The position numbers and the translations under genes were made by a program. Positions 43,201 through 54,793 of a DNA stretch of 64,000 bases are shown here, piece by piece. Source of the DNA: Pseudopyrenochaeta lycopersici (Eukaryota; Ascomycota; Dothideomycetes; Pleosporales; Pseudopyrenochaetaceae); assembly GCA_003313425.1 (NCBI GenBank), contig NHZP01000016.1, forward strand, positions 1,050,003 to 1,114,002. Direction: 5' to 3'. The notes beneath the pieces were generated by a model. That model saw only the letters and a list, made by a program, of their open reading frames with translations, did not search any database and had not been told where the DNA came from. The first letter of the stretch is position 1. Every line of letters begins with the position of its first letter.

Positions 43201-45725
43201 ACAGGTTGCTTCATGCTTGCTGAAGGAGACTGTGATTCAGATCGTGGAGATGGTACTGTGTTTCCTGATTGATACTGAGGGGTGTAGTTTGTCCTCTTTC
43301 TTGGTGACGCGACTGTCGATGGAGAACTTCGTAGAGGTGGCGTCTCCGATCTTCCAGCGGTGGGCGGTCTTGAAGTCAGCGTTTTTCCTTGCTCCTCGAT
43401 CTCGGTGACACCCTCCAATGGGCTTCTGAATGGAGGACGAGGTATGACATCAGCCGATTGCGAAACATGGTGACCTGAAGGCTGCTGAACATTAACTTCA
43501 GAGGCGGGGGCAGGTTGCTCCCGCTGTTGTGGAACAGTATGAAAGGCCAGCGGACTGGAAGTTCGGGGTGCAAATGGTTGTGAGGGAGTACGAGTTATAG
43601 TATTTGGCGGCTCAGATACATAACGTGCATGGGTCTGTCCTTGGAAGCCGGCTGGAGGCACCGGGGAATATCGGGCGTTGGCTACTGGGGCGCTTGGAGG
43701 AGCAGGAGAGTATCTTGCATTAGCAGAGGGCCCTGAAGATGGAGGAGCCGGTGAGTATCTGTTCGAAGGAGGTGCTGGTGCAGGCTGAGGCACCGGAAGA
43801 CTATTCGTTCGAGCGGGTACAGATGGCTGGTTTGGAAACATGGGCAATTGTTCGGGCTGTCTAAGCGAGGGTGATGGTGTGTGGCCAGAATCTGGCAATA
43901 CTTCGTTCCTCAAAGATGACCACGATGATGTGCGCTCTTTAGACGGGAGGGTTGGAGGGGTGTGCTCGGTCGGGCTATGAGACATGTTCGGCTGGGGCGT
44001 ATAGCGTCCTGAAGGTCTAGGTTTTGAAGTCACTGGTAATTCAGCGAAAAAGTCGCCTGCTACCGTCCTTGCGGGTGGTGTGGATTTTGGTAAGGCATGC
44101 ATCGAATGGGCCGACGATGGTGGAGATAGATTTGCTGCCGACATATTCGACGGCGGCGTAAGGCGCGGGAGGGCAGCATTCGAAGAAATACTGCTGGTTC
44201 GAGGTGGTGGAGGAGTTGGTTGCGCAGCTGGGATCGAAGTTCGCGGGGCGGGCCGCTTTCGAGTTGTGACAATATCATCCGGCATATCGTAGGGCGAAGC
44301 ATAACCCCCCTTGGACTTGTCTGCAAAGCTTTGGGCGGACTTTGTGATTGCAGGTCTAGATGCTTCTTGTTGATAAGATATATTTTGACCAAAACCGTTG
44401 TATGCTGGCGCAGCTACAAGCTTTGGTTGAACATTCTGTGACAAAGTAGCAGGCTGAGTAGCATACTGGTTCGCAGCCGGCATAGCCGCTGGAATTTGCG
44501 CAGAATGAGGAGCATATCTGTTTGCAGAGGATGATCCAGATCGAGCCGACTGCATTGATTGTAGTACTGGAGCAGCAGGCTCATCATCGAGAAATCCATC
44601 GTCGTCACTCAGCTCAAAGACAGGAGCGTCCTCTTTGTCGGGCAAGAAGTCGTCGTCCAGGTCAAGGTCCACATCCCACTCACTCTTCAAGGTAGGTTGC
44701 GCGGATTCGACAGACTGACGTGGACTGCCACTAAAGAAATCTTCATCATGCCCTGTGTTGCCCCAGTCGGCATCATCTCCTGTATTTCCGCCTACCTTTG
44801 CGCCGCCGATCACGTCGTCTCCCACTGTTGTTCCCACAGCTTCAGCATGGGGCGTCTCCAGCGGAGTTTCCGGTAGCTGTCCACCAAGGTCAAAGTTGTC
44901 GTCAGAGGGGCCCCACTCATGGATGACTGCTTCGGTATCCGCTACCAGAGGGACCTTGGCGCTCTCAGTCACAGCATATTCCAGCGCCGTCGTCTCTCCT
45001 TGATGCTCATAGTTTTCGGCGGGCTGCCGGTTGGATACTGCTTCATCGTCCTCAGAAGTGTCCTCCTCCCTTTGTTCGTCAGTCCCCTGATCGCTCGACT
45101 GGACCTCGACCGGTGAAGTTGGCTTATTGTTTATACTGAAGACCTGGGTAGCGCTTGGTAAAGCTTTCTCTTCGGAACCGCTATTTCCGTGGTACCTTGG
45201 AGGGTCTGGTAGGACTTGTTGCATGTCCTGAGGTGCGTTTGGTCTTTCGATAAAAGGTGTGCTTTTATGTGCGGTCGCAGAGACAACGGGTATAGCAGCT
45301 GCCAGGGGGCTAGCCTCCCCATTCAACTCGTCTTCGTCTTCATCCTCATCCTCATCCTCGTCCTCATCCTCATCCTCGTCCTCATCCTCGTCCTCATCCT
45401 CGTCCTCATCCTCATCCTCATCTTCTTCTTCCTCATCTTCCTCATCCTCATTGTCCCCTTCGTCGTCGTCGTCGTCGTCATCTTCGTCGTCATCGTCCGC
45501 TTTCTCATCTTCTTCCTCTTCCTCGTCGTCCTCGTCCTCGTCTTCGACTTCGTCCTTGTCTTCCTTTGACGTGGACTCAGAACTTCGGTTGATCAGAGTG
45601 TTTGCACTGGCGGCGGAGCTCCCCTCCTTTTCGTGGCGCAATGCGGGATTCCACGAGGCCGCTGAGGCAGCTGCAGGCGCGCCGCCGTATGCATACGAGA
45701 AGTTTGGCACGTCGTTGTTATCCAT
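40212..45725 (-). CDS. SEC16: COPII coat assembly protein Sec16
   Basis: 1837 aa in a single 5.5-kb exon. The N-terminus has a SWNPALRHE motif, then an unusually long Asp/Glu run (about 55-135). Residues 140-900 are disordered and Pro/Ser-rich. The Sec16 central conserved domain spans about 905-1350, beginning HPIFTWGLGGTIVTSFPKQ and continuing through DVAAWLGRKIEDLE, RALLWKLMQVLLDNDGRLEG and AYQLAEYGYRAEAEAYCDV; this alpha-solenoid/beta element binds Sec13. The C-terminal Sec23-binding region carries the conserved GWFKKDPNAMPGPIKAKLGD and VYDPELKKWVNKKG segments (about 1650-1695). Sec16 scaffolds COPII vesicle formation at ER exit sites. It is transcribed divergently from NEO1. Confidence 0.96.
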   Translation of the reverse strand: MDNNDVPNFSYAYGGAPAAASAASWNPALRHEKEGSSAASANTLINRSSESTSKEDKDEVEDEDEDDEEEEEDEKADDDDEDDDDDDDEGDNEDEEDEEEEDEDEDEDEDEDEDEDEDEDEDEDEDEDEDEDELNGEASPLAAAIPVVSATAHKSTPFIERPNAPQDMQQVLPDPPRYHGNSGSEEKALPSATQVFSINNKPTSPVEVQSSDQGTDEQREEDTSEDDEAVSNRQPAENYEHQGETTALEYAVTESAKVPLVADTEAVIHEWGPSDDNFDLGGQLPETPLETPHAEAVGTTVGDDVIGGAKVGGNTGDDADWGNTGHDEDFFSGSPRQSVESAQPTLKSEWDVDLDLDDDFLPDKEDAPVFELSDDDGFLDDEPAAPVLQSMQSARSGSSSANRYAPHSAQIPAAMPAANQYATQPATLSQNVQPKLVAAPAYNGFGQNISYQQEASRPAITKSAQSFADKSKGGYASPYDMPDDIVTTRKRPAPRTSIPAAQPTPPPPRTSSISSNAALPRLTPPSNMSAANLSPPSSAHSMHALPKSTPPARTVAGDFFAELPVTSKPRPSGRYTPQPNMSHSPTEHTPPTLPSKERTSSWSSLRNEVLPDSGHTPSPSLRQPEQLPMFPNQPSVPARTNSLPVPQPAPAPPSNRYSPAPPSSGPSANARYSPAPPSAPVANARYSPVPPAGFQGQTHARYVSEPPNTITRTPSQPFAPRTSSPLAFHTVPQQREQPAPASEVNVQQPSGHHVSQSADVIPRPPFRSPLEGVTEIEEQGKTLTSRPPTAGRSETPPLRSSPSTVASPRKRTNYTPQYQSGNTVPSPRSESQSPSASMKQPVRSLSTTEHLVSAYELTSTFPSYGTQHAVSATVNSIPHRRQASLNYEAIVPEDERAADSLQRWKGHPIFTWGLGGTIVTSFPKQIPRYGGGASVPKMKCSPGEIKVQNVNEVFALPEDTAKFPGPLKNRAKKKDVAAWLGRKIEDLEVQLKEPRLEHSLSQDELNRLEDRALLWKLMQVLLDNDGRLEGTTAEAAIKNLLSPESVAASEFNTSFSTAADIVGRSRSNTLNPQAEPVDPRAIGDLQNMLANGDREKAVWHAVDQRLWGHAMLLSSTLNKDTWKQVVQEFVRKEVKKIGRSNQALAVLYEVFAGNHVDCVDELVPASARAGFQMVSADGAGATQNALQGLDKWRETVALIMNNRSEGDAFALLSLGRLLAQYGRIEAAHVCFLFARSVVNISGVDDTQADLVLIGADHSKYPLELGIDLEPVLLTEVYEFATSLSSQGGSHIIPHLQNFKLAHAYQLAEYGYRAEAEAYCDVIAAAMKATTRISPYYSASFIASLDDLSKRLSQSPKDGSSSWISKPSMDKVGSSLLSKFNSFIAGEDEDPASNRSATAEVGPFAKIAGNSPSITPSQSNADLYGAYSGYNASNQSSAPSNSRYAPSTAYAPRTSSDQQRSRYEPYSRPSMDSADSLVSSNALSDSYVPMTPTAGLYVPSQPQLSPPSQRTQGKIQSYSPLRAEHNVTQSSYVSPYLPTPTAEDPTSAPSMGDYQAPQASFEQPLRSTDNEQSYSEYEPPSSTFSYQPYDPDEEDEVQEEQLQKKSSTNDDDDDDLATRAASLRIGGKSDVDKKVDEAFRKAAEADAQRDKDSTTTKKGGWFGGWFKKDPNAMPGPIKAKLGDENSFVYDPELKKWVNKKGGATDAGKSGATPPPPRSGPPTGRSASGGAAPPLSTAGGRPLMPPTSMPRSSSMPPPMVVPGSRASTPGIPSDNEGPKPPVLARPSFGAASGPPSRPGTGMSNASSIDDLLGAPQARKGPGAKKKKGGRYVDVMAQGS
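45325..45560. repeat. In-frame TCCTCA/TCCTCG simple repeat coding for the Sec16 acidic run
   Basis: On the plus strand, hexamers TCCTCA and TCCTCG alternate nearly perfectly from about 45339 to 45420, and looser TCNTCN repeats continue to 45560. On the coding strand they give alternating Glu-Asp, then blocks of Asp and Glu. All units keep the frame, so length changes would be tolerated in the protein. Confidence 0.9.
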
Positions 45726-46522
45726 TATGGGAATTAAAAGGTAATAAATAAAGGGTATCTACAAATACTGGAAGAGTAATCAGCGTTGGATTCGACATGT
45801 AGTGGCTCGAATAGCAAGCGTAGACAAATAGACGCAGATCAAGTAAGATATGGGCAGGCACAATTGTGCGATACAGTAGTCGAAGATGATTGCGGAAGTG
45901 AGCTTCCCATGTTACAGCGAAGAGTACGCGAAAGGGAGTTGGCGAAGGAATTGCAGAAGGGAATAGTGGAGGGGAGTAGCCGTCATCCCTTTCCAGGTCG
46001 ACGGGCGGTCCATAAACGTACCTCTACAGAGAAGCAGAACAGCCGGCGTAGGGCGTCGCGCAGGCCAAGGTTTCTTCCTTATGTGAAGGAGAGGCGCTGA
46101 ATCAAGAAAATGACGCGGAATCGGCCTGCATTGTGAGCAGTGCGAAGTGGTGAGATCTGGACAGCTGTTCCTGGCATGGAGATTGAAACCGTCGGGCCGC
46201 GGGCTGTCCCTCCAGCCACCGCCACAGCCACAGCCGCGGCGGGTTTGGGTGACAGACGCGCAACGTCGACAACGGCCAGCACGAGGAATTGCCCTCACAG
46301 GCCGCAGTGAAGGCTGCGCTTCATTTTCTGGGCCCACCAGTCTCCGCGACATCGACTCCTCGGCTCTTCTCGCCGTCTACACGCTGGCCGCGCTTTGAAA
46401 CAAGACATCCGCTCAGTCACCCCCGAGTCGCCGCAGACTCCCGAAGGCAGCACTCGAAGTCACCGCACAACGTGTATATAGCGTCCACACGCGAGGCGCA
46501 CACCGCTCCTGCTCCATGCGCC
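45726..46522. promoter_or_regulatory. Shared promoter region of SEC16 and NEO1
   Basis: 797 bp between divergent starts. The open frame of NEO1 extends back to 46289, but only from a TTG, so this part is taken as 5' leader. No specific element identified. Confidence 0.45.
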
Positions 46523-49500
46523 ATGGCTGCCCCTCATCAGTACCATCAGCCAAACGCGCCCGACGAGGACTCGGACTTGGAGCTCGACCTCAACGAGCTC
46601 GACCCGTTGGCCTCGCACTCGCTCTCCGCAGCCACGCCGCCCCACCGACAGTCCAAGGACCAGAGACGGCCGTACCATGAACTCGGGGCAAGGATCCCGC
46701 TCCGAAATCTGAGAGTAGGCAGGTTGCGAGGGAGCTCCAGGAAGGAAGAGCCGGCCGACGACGACCTGCGAGGGCTGCTGGAGGACGACGATAGCCCCAA
46801 GAGAGACTCTGCCGGCAGCTACGGCCACTCTGGCGACGACGATGCGCCGCTGCTGCCCTCTCACAACGTGCGCCAGAGACGCCCCCAGCGACGCGAGCGA
46901 CACACCCAGCACCCAAGTGCACTTTCGTGGTTAGCTGCCTCCCTGCGCCTTCCAGGCTTCTTTGCCTCCCAACCCAGCACTGGCATACAGCTGGGCAGCG
47001 AGCCTGGAGACGAAGATGCTGACGAGGAACACGATCCGACCACCCAACGCACCATCTCGGTCGGCCAGGTGCAAGCCTCGAGATTCCCCGCCAATGCCAT
47101 CTCCAATGCCAAATACACCCCGTGGAGCTTCCTTCCACGTACCCTCTACAATGAATTCTCCTTCTTCATCAATATGTACTTCTTGCTTGTCGCCCTTTCG
47201 CAGATTATACCAGCCTTACGCATTGGCTACCTTTCCACCTACATCGCACCCCTCGCCTTCGTTATCTCTATCACGCTGGGCAAAGAGGCCATGGACGACA
47301 TTGCGCGCCGCCGGAGAGATGCAGAGGCCAATTCAGAGGGATATACCGTCTTGAGATTTGAAGAGAACAGCCTGGGCAACGGCGTTGCCCCCGGCAAGAA
47401 TTCGCAAACAAAGAAAAGACGGAAGAAACAGAATAAGGACAGCGGCCGCTTGACAGACCTGGAGGATGAGGAACAGCAATTGTCCACCAAGGAGCTAGCA
47501 ACGTGCAATTACTGGGAAGTTGTGAAGCCTTCCAGAAGCTTGAAGGTGGGCGATGTTGTCAAGCTCAACAAGGACCAGCGTGTACCCGCAGACATGGTGC
47601 TCCTGAAGAGCTACGCCAGTGACACCCTGGCACCAAATCCAGGATCCCTACACACGCCACCCACGCTTATCGATGAGGGGACAGATGCAAACTCAGATGC
47701 CGTAGACATGGCCACGGTCGAAAGTACCACAGCGACCGGAGCTTCCGGCGAAGCCTTCATTCGAACTGATCAACTAGATGGCGAGACTGACTGGAAGCTG
47801 CGTTTGACTTCGCCCCTCACGCAAAACCTGAATGTTGGGGAGTTTACTAGATTGCGCATCGTCGCAAGCAAGCCAGACAAGAAGGTCAACGAGTTCTACG
47901 GAACTGTCGAATTGCCGTCCAAAAGTCCGCGACAGTACGACCCTCATGCCCAAGGAGATCGATTCTTGGAGGTACAGAGTCAATCAGCTCCCCTCAGTAT
48001 CGACAACACCATTTGGGCAAACACTGTCGTGGCCTCGAGCTGTAGTCTCCTTGCGGTGGTTGTATATACTGGCCCGCAGACTCGGCAAGCCCTCTCTACT
48101 TCACCGTCAAGATCTAAGACGGGCCTTCTGGAATTGGAGATCAATTCTTTGACCAAGTTCCTGTGCATCTTCACGCTGTCTCTGTCATTCCTCCTTGTTG
48201 CGCTTGCCCGATTTCGCATCATTGATGACCGTCCGTGGTATATTTCCATGATGAGGTTTTTAATCTTATTTTCCACGATCGTGCCGGTTGGTCTGCGTGT
48301 CAATCTGGACATGGGCAAGTCAGTTTATGCATGGTTCATTGAGCATGACCAAAGCATTGAAGGAACAGTCGTCCGGACGAGTACAATCCCGGAGGATCTG
48401 GGTCGAATCGAATATCTGTTGAGTGACAAGACAGGTACACTCACACAGAACGGTATGTTTCATCATAAACCTAGCTGTATCTCGCTAACGGAGGGCAGAA
48501 ATGGTGATGAAGAAAATTCATGTCGGCACAGTTTCCTACGCCAACGAAGCCATGGATGAAGTTTCGTCATACGTTCGCCAATGCTTCACGCCTCCCACGG
48601 GAGAGTCCCCCTTACTCGTCAATCCATCATCAATCTACCCTGCACCACCCACTTCTGCCACTCGCACAAGAAGGGAAATAGGATCTCGCGTCCGTGATGT
48701 TGTGTTAGCTCTCGCGCTTTGTCACAATGTTACACCGACGATGGAAGAAGAGAATGGAGAGATGCTCACCACATACCAAGCCTCTTCACCAGATGAGATT
48801 GCCATTGTAAGATGGACCGAGGCCGTCGGTCTGAGACTTCTTTCGCGTGACCGCGAATCCATGACCCTGCAGTCATGCGACAGCGGCAACTTGGTAGTAC
48901 GGGTGCGCATCCTAAATGTGTTCCCCTTCACCTCAGAGGGAAAGCGCATGGGCATTGTTGTAAAGTTCTATTCTGGTCCCGCATCCTCTTCTTCTGACGA
49001 GGATGGCGAGATTTGGTTCTATCAAAAAGGCGCCGACACGGTCATGACATCCATCGTTACTGCCAACGATTGGCTTGATGAGGAGACCGCGAACATGGCA
49101 CGAGAGGGCCTTCGAACACTAGTTGTTGGTCGCAAGAAGCTCTCTGAGCAGGCATATCAAGACTTTGCAACCAAGCATATTCAAGCCTCTTTAGCACTCA
49201 ACAATCGCGATTCCGCTGTTGCCGATGTGGTCGGGCAGTATCTTGAGCACGATTTGGAGTTATTGGGCGTCACAGGTGTTGAGGATAAATTGCAGAAGGA
49301 CGTAAAGCCATCGCTAGAGCTCTTGCGCAATGCTGGGATCAAGATATGGATGTTGACGGGAGATAAAGTTGAGACTGCTCGATGTGTAGCCGTCAGCTCA
49401 AAGCTCGTCGCTCGAGGTCAATATGTGCACACTATTGCCAAGCGTAAGTTTCTCCTGGTCAAAAATGACGTTTTGACAATTACGCTGACGTTTCTACAGT

Positions 49501-50554
49501 GAAGCGGAAGGATCTTGCTCACTCTTCACTCGACTTTCTCCGTGGCAAGATTGACGCATGCCTCCTCATTGACGGGGAATCTCTTGCGCTTATGCTCACT
49601 CATTATCGTCAAGAGTTTATTTCCATTGCTGTACAACTTCCAACCGTTGTTGCATGTCGCTGTTCTCCCAATCAGAAAGCGGATGTCGCCCGCCTGATTC
49701 GCGAATACACTAAGAAACGTGTTTGCTGCATCGGCGACGGAGGCAATGATGTATCCATGATTCAGGCTGCCGATGTTGGCGTGGGTATCGTCGGAAAAGA
49801 GGGGCGACAAGCATCGCTCGCAGCTGACTTCTCCATTGAGCAGTTCTGCTACATCGTCAAACTCCTTGTCTGGCATGGTCGCAATTCGTATAAACGATCC
49901 GCTAAGCTCTCACAATTCGTCATTCACCGCGGTCTCATCATTTCCATCTGCCAAACCGTCTTCAGCATTGCATCATCTTTCGAGCCATCCGCGCTCTATA
50001 AAGACTGGCTACTCGTTGGCTACTCAACTATCTATACCATGATGCCTGTCTTTTCATTGGTCTTGGACCGCGACGTGGACGAGTCTGTGGCTAATTTGTA
50101 CCCTGAGCTATATGCCGAGCTAAAGACTGGGCGAAGCTTAAGCTACAAATCCTTCTTCATCTGGGTCGCAGTCTCCGTATACCAGGGATCCATGATCCAG
50201 GGCTTATCGCAGCTCCTCGTTGGTGTCGGCTCATCCTCACTCAACGATCTGATCTTCAAAAAGATGGTGAGTATATCGTTCTCGGTTCTTGTGGTTAACG
50301 AGCTTGTCATGGTGGCCATGGAGGTCACAACTTGGCATTGGATCATGGTTGCGAGTATTGTTGGCACGGCCGGGATTTATTTTGGTAGCATTCCATTCCT
50401 TGGTGGGTATTTTGAGCTTGCGTATATTAGCTCGCTGGCATTTTGGTGGAAATTTTGTGTCGCTGCCGCGATCAGTTTGATTCCGCCATATGCGGCGAAA
50501 TTGATTGGAAGGACATTGAAACCGCCGAGTTATCGGAAGGTTCAGAGTGTTTAG
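46523..50554 (+). CDS. NEO1: P4-type phospholipid flippase Neo1
   Basis: Three exons, join(46523..48452,48499..49443,49500..50554), 1309 aa; introns 46 and 56 bp. The start is the ATG in GCCATGGCT at 46523; no ATG occurs earlier in this frame. A polar acidic N-terminus (about 1-190) precedes the first helix pair (NEFSFFINMYFLLVAL near 207). P4-ATPase landmarks: QLDGETDWKLR (about 414-424, DGET in place of the TGES of ion pumps), the phosphorylation loop SDKTGTLTQNE with the catalytic Asp near 635 spanning the first splice junction, KGADTVM, MLTGDK and the hinge GDGGNDVSMIQAADVGVGI near 1037, then six C-terminal helices. Neo1 is the flippase class that works without a Cdc50 subunit; it acts on aminophospholipids in Golgi/endosomal membranes. 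Assignment to Neo1 rather than Drs2/Dnf rests on the N-terminal and SYANEAMDEVSS segments. Confidence 0.95.
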
Positions 50555-52022
50555 GGGGCGTCCGGTATTCGGAATCAAATTTTTGCATAGCGTGCCGTCA
50601 ACGATGTATACTCATAGATCTTTGTCTCTTCAAATATCCTCATCACTCGACCCAATGGCCTTTCCTTCCTGTAATACTCTTGACTATCAACCTGCTTGAT
50701 CGATCCGCCAAAGAAATTGCGACTTCGCAACGTGATCCAACTGCAGAAATAAATATGTCCACTCAGGTACATAATCGTAACCAGATCGTTCAACACCTAG
50801 AAAGCAACCAATGCAATCGCTTTCTGCAGATACACACCCACGAGTCGGACGAGTAATTTGCTCATGGGTAGACACGTAATTGGTATAAGATGAGTAAAGG
50901 CTCGTTTACCGAAACAGATTACTCTCTTGTGAAGAGAAGCCACGCTTCTGCATGAGCTTAGGGGTGGGTTAGACTTATTGGTGACCACTAATCCTTCGTA
51001 TACTACCTGACGCTCAGATATTTTGATATGTTCAAGCCAAAAGCATCAGCATCACACCATAGAGATTCAAAGCAGAAAGCTTGCTCCATACGTAGTGCTG
51101 GCAGTTCTAGCCATGACTACATGTCCACCAGCCTTGGCTAGCCAGCCTGTTTCCGGTGCTCGCCAACTTCATTGCTACAGAGCATACTTTGAGAATCCTC
51201 TGGCTGGAGGGAAATTTACAGAGCTGGTTGACTAGTATAAAGAGCCGTAGTCTCGAATAGGAGGCGATATTGGCTTTCCAAAATGAGCGTCTTTGATAAC
51301 AACAGGGATGATCTTAAGACAGTAAAGGCTTTTGAGCCCGAGAAAGTATCAAGTCGTAGTTATTTCAAATGGTATATCGATTTATAGCCAGGGTCTCGCG
51401 AACGATTAAGTCTTGTTATTTCGAGCTTTAGACGCTCGTCGTCTTTCTAGCAATGTGCGAAAGAGGATAGTACTCATTGTTGAGCTGTAACATTGTTTTC
51501 CCATTCATCACGAAGTGCTCACTGGCTGGCGACCCCGTGATTATGGCACTGCCACGTTGCCAGGCTCCATATTCGGCGTTGTAGATGTGGATCATGCTGT
51601 AATATATTATAGAGTAATTCAAGGTGCCCGAGTTCCATATTTTAGTACTCACATTGACTTGAAACATGCGGGGCTAATAACATAAAGTAGTAATAACATA
51701 AAGTAGTAATATCATAAAGTAGTAATATCATAAAGTAGTAATATCATAAAGTAGTAATAAAAATAATACGAGGTATCAGGTAGTCAGAAACACTAAAGAG
51801 CAAGCCAATAGACAATAGCGGAGTCGAGCAAGGCACGTCTCGACTGTGAAACCAGGTGAAGCCTTGAATAGATTTAAGCACATGTCGATAACAAGATTCT
51901 AAATTTGAAGTTCCGTTAGCGTTTCTTTGAGGTTGTCTCTCAATTTTCTTCGCTCCTTCACCGCTCTACGGTAAGCTCTTTCTTCCGTATGTCACAAGCT
52001 CCACCGATTGAAATCTGCACAC
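50555..52022. other. Intergenic, 1.5 kb, AT-rich towards the right
   Basis: 3' regions of NEO1 and of the MFS gene. Short frames at 51023-51235 (plus) and 51428-51667 (minus) have no family match and are probably chance. A perfect 16-bp tandem repeat lies at 51675-51754. Confidence 0.5.
51675..51754. repeat. Five tandem copies of a 16-bp repeat
   Basis: Unit TAATANCATAAAGTAG, with N = A in the first two copies and T in the last three; otherwise identical. A degraded sixth copy follows. Located about 270 bp past the 3' end of the MFS gene. Confidence 0.9.
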
Positions 52023-53876
52023 TCAATTCGCCCACCTCGAGAAAAGATGCCGAACAGGCTTCCCCTTCCAATAGATTATTAGACCCAACAATCCAAACAA
52101 TCCCATAATCCCAGAAAGAAGCCCAAATGTACTAGCCGCACCTATGGCATTGACGTAGTCAACGGTATGATACGAGATACCAAAGCTCACCAGCCCTCTT
52201 GTTACAGGAATCACGACCATTATGGCGCCAGCACGCGCAGGGTGTGCATCGAGGAGATAAGTCGTGCCGACGGTACTGGCAGCTAGCAGCAAAAACAACC
52301 AGATATTGACGGTGAAGGCTAGGGCAAACCAATGGTACTTTTCTGGATACTGTAGTGCGAAGCCGTATATCACGGTCATCATGATACAGACCAAAAGGGG
52401 AGCGATGAGTGGCGGTAGCCGATGTTCAGGTTCATGGACACCTCGATTCGCTCTAGCTTTGCGCTGGATGAAGGAGTCGCTAAACAAACCGATGATAGGA
52501 ATAGACAGAAGAGCAACGATAATTTGACCAATTTGTATGAGTGAAACGGTCGTATTTGCCCAGTTATAGGGCGGAGAGACGAGTGCTGTTCCGTATGTTA
52601 TCTGAATGCAAACATCGGTCCCTTGGAAGAACCCGTTCATGAGTGTCACCCACAAGACATGTGGGAAAAACCATATTTCGACCATCTGCTTCCAGGTGAC
52701 AAGAGCTTTTCTAAAATCGGGCTTGATAACGAAGAGGCGCATGTCTGACCTCATTGTGCGAGGCTGGAAGTGCGCCGTATCCAGCACTCGATCGCTCAGG
52801 GTCGTGAGTGGTTCCATGCGCGGTTCCGAATTGGTGCCGTTATCCTGCTTCGGGGGCTCAGTATGATCGATATTAGCATAGTCAGGGGCGTGGGTGCCCA
52901 TGTATGCGGACAAAGGACGTGAGTAATCCGTCTCAGGAACAAAAATGAAGGCAAAAATGAAGCAGACACCGGAGAGAGCGGTGAAGAGCCAATACCAAGA
53001 ACGCCACCCTACGCCTTCGCTCATATATGAAGAGACAATGGTCAGACTGGAGTTCAGGAGCACTTCAAACGAAGCAAAAAGCTGGAATGTGCGGCCACGT
53101 TGGTGTAGAAAGAAAATATCCTGTAAGGGTGTTAGCAACTGATTCAAAAAAAAGCACGAGATTCTGAGCGCAATGAACGCACCTGGATAATTAGGAGGAC
53201 TAAGGCCTGGCATTGAGCAGCAGAAAATCCTGCCACGCAACGGCCGGCAAGATGCCAGGTGAAATTCTGATTAGTTGCGCATATAATCCCAGAGATGAAG
53301 AGGAGTAGAAGGGAGAGCAACAACACGGGACGGCGCCCAATGGCAATGGCCAGTGGCATAGACACAATGTTGCCAACACCAAGGAAAAGAGAGGGATATG
53401 TTAGTAACCCCGAGATCTGAGCTTGTGTAATGCCTTCCTTCTTGTAGTCGTCCAAGAAGAAGCCGATGAGAGCACCAAGCGCGGTTACAAGGCAGAGTCC
53501 AGATACGGCATCTTTTCAACGATCAGCCAAACACAGTGATACATTATGGTGAATGCTGAAACTTACAGACGATCAAGATGCATAAAATGATGTATTTTCG
53601 AGCGGTAGTCAAATTCAATGGATCTGCTTTCAGTGAGCCTTGCGTCCGCGGTGCCCACGATAAGCCCGAAGGCCTTGAAAGTGACGGCTCACCTTGTGGA
53701 TCAGCGGTTGGTGCCGGGATGAGGATCGTCCCACCTCCCAAAGTGAGGTTTGCAGTGCCATCGAACCCATCACTGGAGATGTAGTCATCTTCGGCGATTG
53801 CAACGTCTTTGGAAATCAAGTTGCGATTACTTGCAGTTGTGTAGGGAATGTTCGTTTGATCCTGCTCTGCTTCCAT
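52023..53876 (-). CDS. Major facilitator superfamily transporter (DHA1-like)
   Basis: Four exons, complement(join(52023..53120,53183..53511,53567..53623,53693..53876)), 555 aa; introns 69, 55 and 62 bp. The second exon is only 57 nt. A 60-residue polar N-terminus precedes the first helix (KYIILCILIVYAVSGLCLV). The motif-A region GNIVSMPLAIAIGRRPVLLL, the motif-C-like region, a long central cytosolic loop (ETDYSRPLSAYMGTHAPD...) and a second six-helix half (GLFSDSFIQRKARANRG; YLLDAHPARAGAIMV) give the usual 12-helix plan of fungal DHA1 proton antiporters. Substrate unknown; such genes typically export drugs, polyamines or secondary metabolites. It is transcribed away from the second MFS gene across a 917-bp gap. 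Confidence 0.88.
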
Positions 53877-54793
53877 CGTGTTTCAGAATCACTCTGTGCA
53901 CGAGGGAAAAGGGCGGATCGGGCGGCCTAATATACCACCCTTACACTGAGTTGCCTACTGGAGAAATGCGCCTATTTTTCATACATGTTCACATGAGTAG
54001 GAACGAAGCGTTTTGCGTGCAATGTACATCATTTTTCGTACAAGATACCATGCGCATGAGCTTATGAGAGCAATACGCCGAACGTGGAGTTGATACCGCG
54101 CACATATACTGTCAGCTGTATTTTTCGGGGCTGGCATCTTCACGAGTCACCATCGTTGTAGATCCGCATGGTTTGGTTTACAAAGATTCGCGGCCGTATC
54201 CAAGGTAGGACTAACGCATACACGTTCTATACGCCATAAGTGTATGATATTCAGAAGGCTTTCAGTTTTGATTTATTGCACGTCCGGTGGAAGCGCAGAC
54301 GTGGGTGGCGACGATCAACCCCCCACCTTGTATCGTTCATTCTGTCCACTAAGACCAAGCATCCAAATGCTCCGATCGGTCCACAGTCGGTCGATTTCTG
54401 ACGCACAAGCATGAAAACATTTGGCCGAGTGATCCTAGTGACAATGCGAGTTGGAGTATGCCCCTGAGATCTGTGTCCTTCCAAGACTTTTTGGACCGGC
54501 CTTCCTTGCAGAATCGCGTATGAACAATGTCTCGAAACCAGACACAGTTGCCTCTTGTCAATTTGAGATGCCCTTGCACGATATGTTCTAAACTCCGAAG
54601 CCTTGGTAAGGCCGAATTATGAAAGAACTGGCAAAATAAAAAGCTAAACCGGCGACTTCATCCTGGCAGTAGCTAAAAACCCGAGAATTCTCTCGCGATG
54701 TCTACCATTTCATTGCCCCTAATTTAAGACATTAGAGTTTACTTTAAGAACAACTTTCCTTGCACCTGCTGACCTGTACCTTCCTTTTTTTCG
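53877..54793. promoter_or_regulatory. Shared promoter region of two divergent MFS genes
   Basis: 917 bp without a gene. A C/T-rich leader ending TTCCTTTTTTTCG lies directly before the ATG at 54794. No specific binding site assigned. Confidence 0.45.

Noticed and set aside
45259..45744. Plus-strand poly-serine frame
   Set aside because: Complement of the acidic GAN repeat of SEC16. The Ser run is a direct consequence of the repeat read in another frame.
51428..51667. Possible 79-aa minus-strand gene near the 16-bp repeats
   Set aside because: No recognisable homology, no splice extension, and low complexity in the first half. Kept as intergenic.
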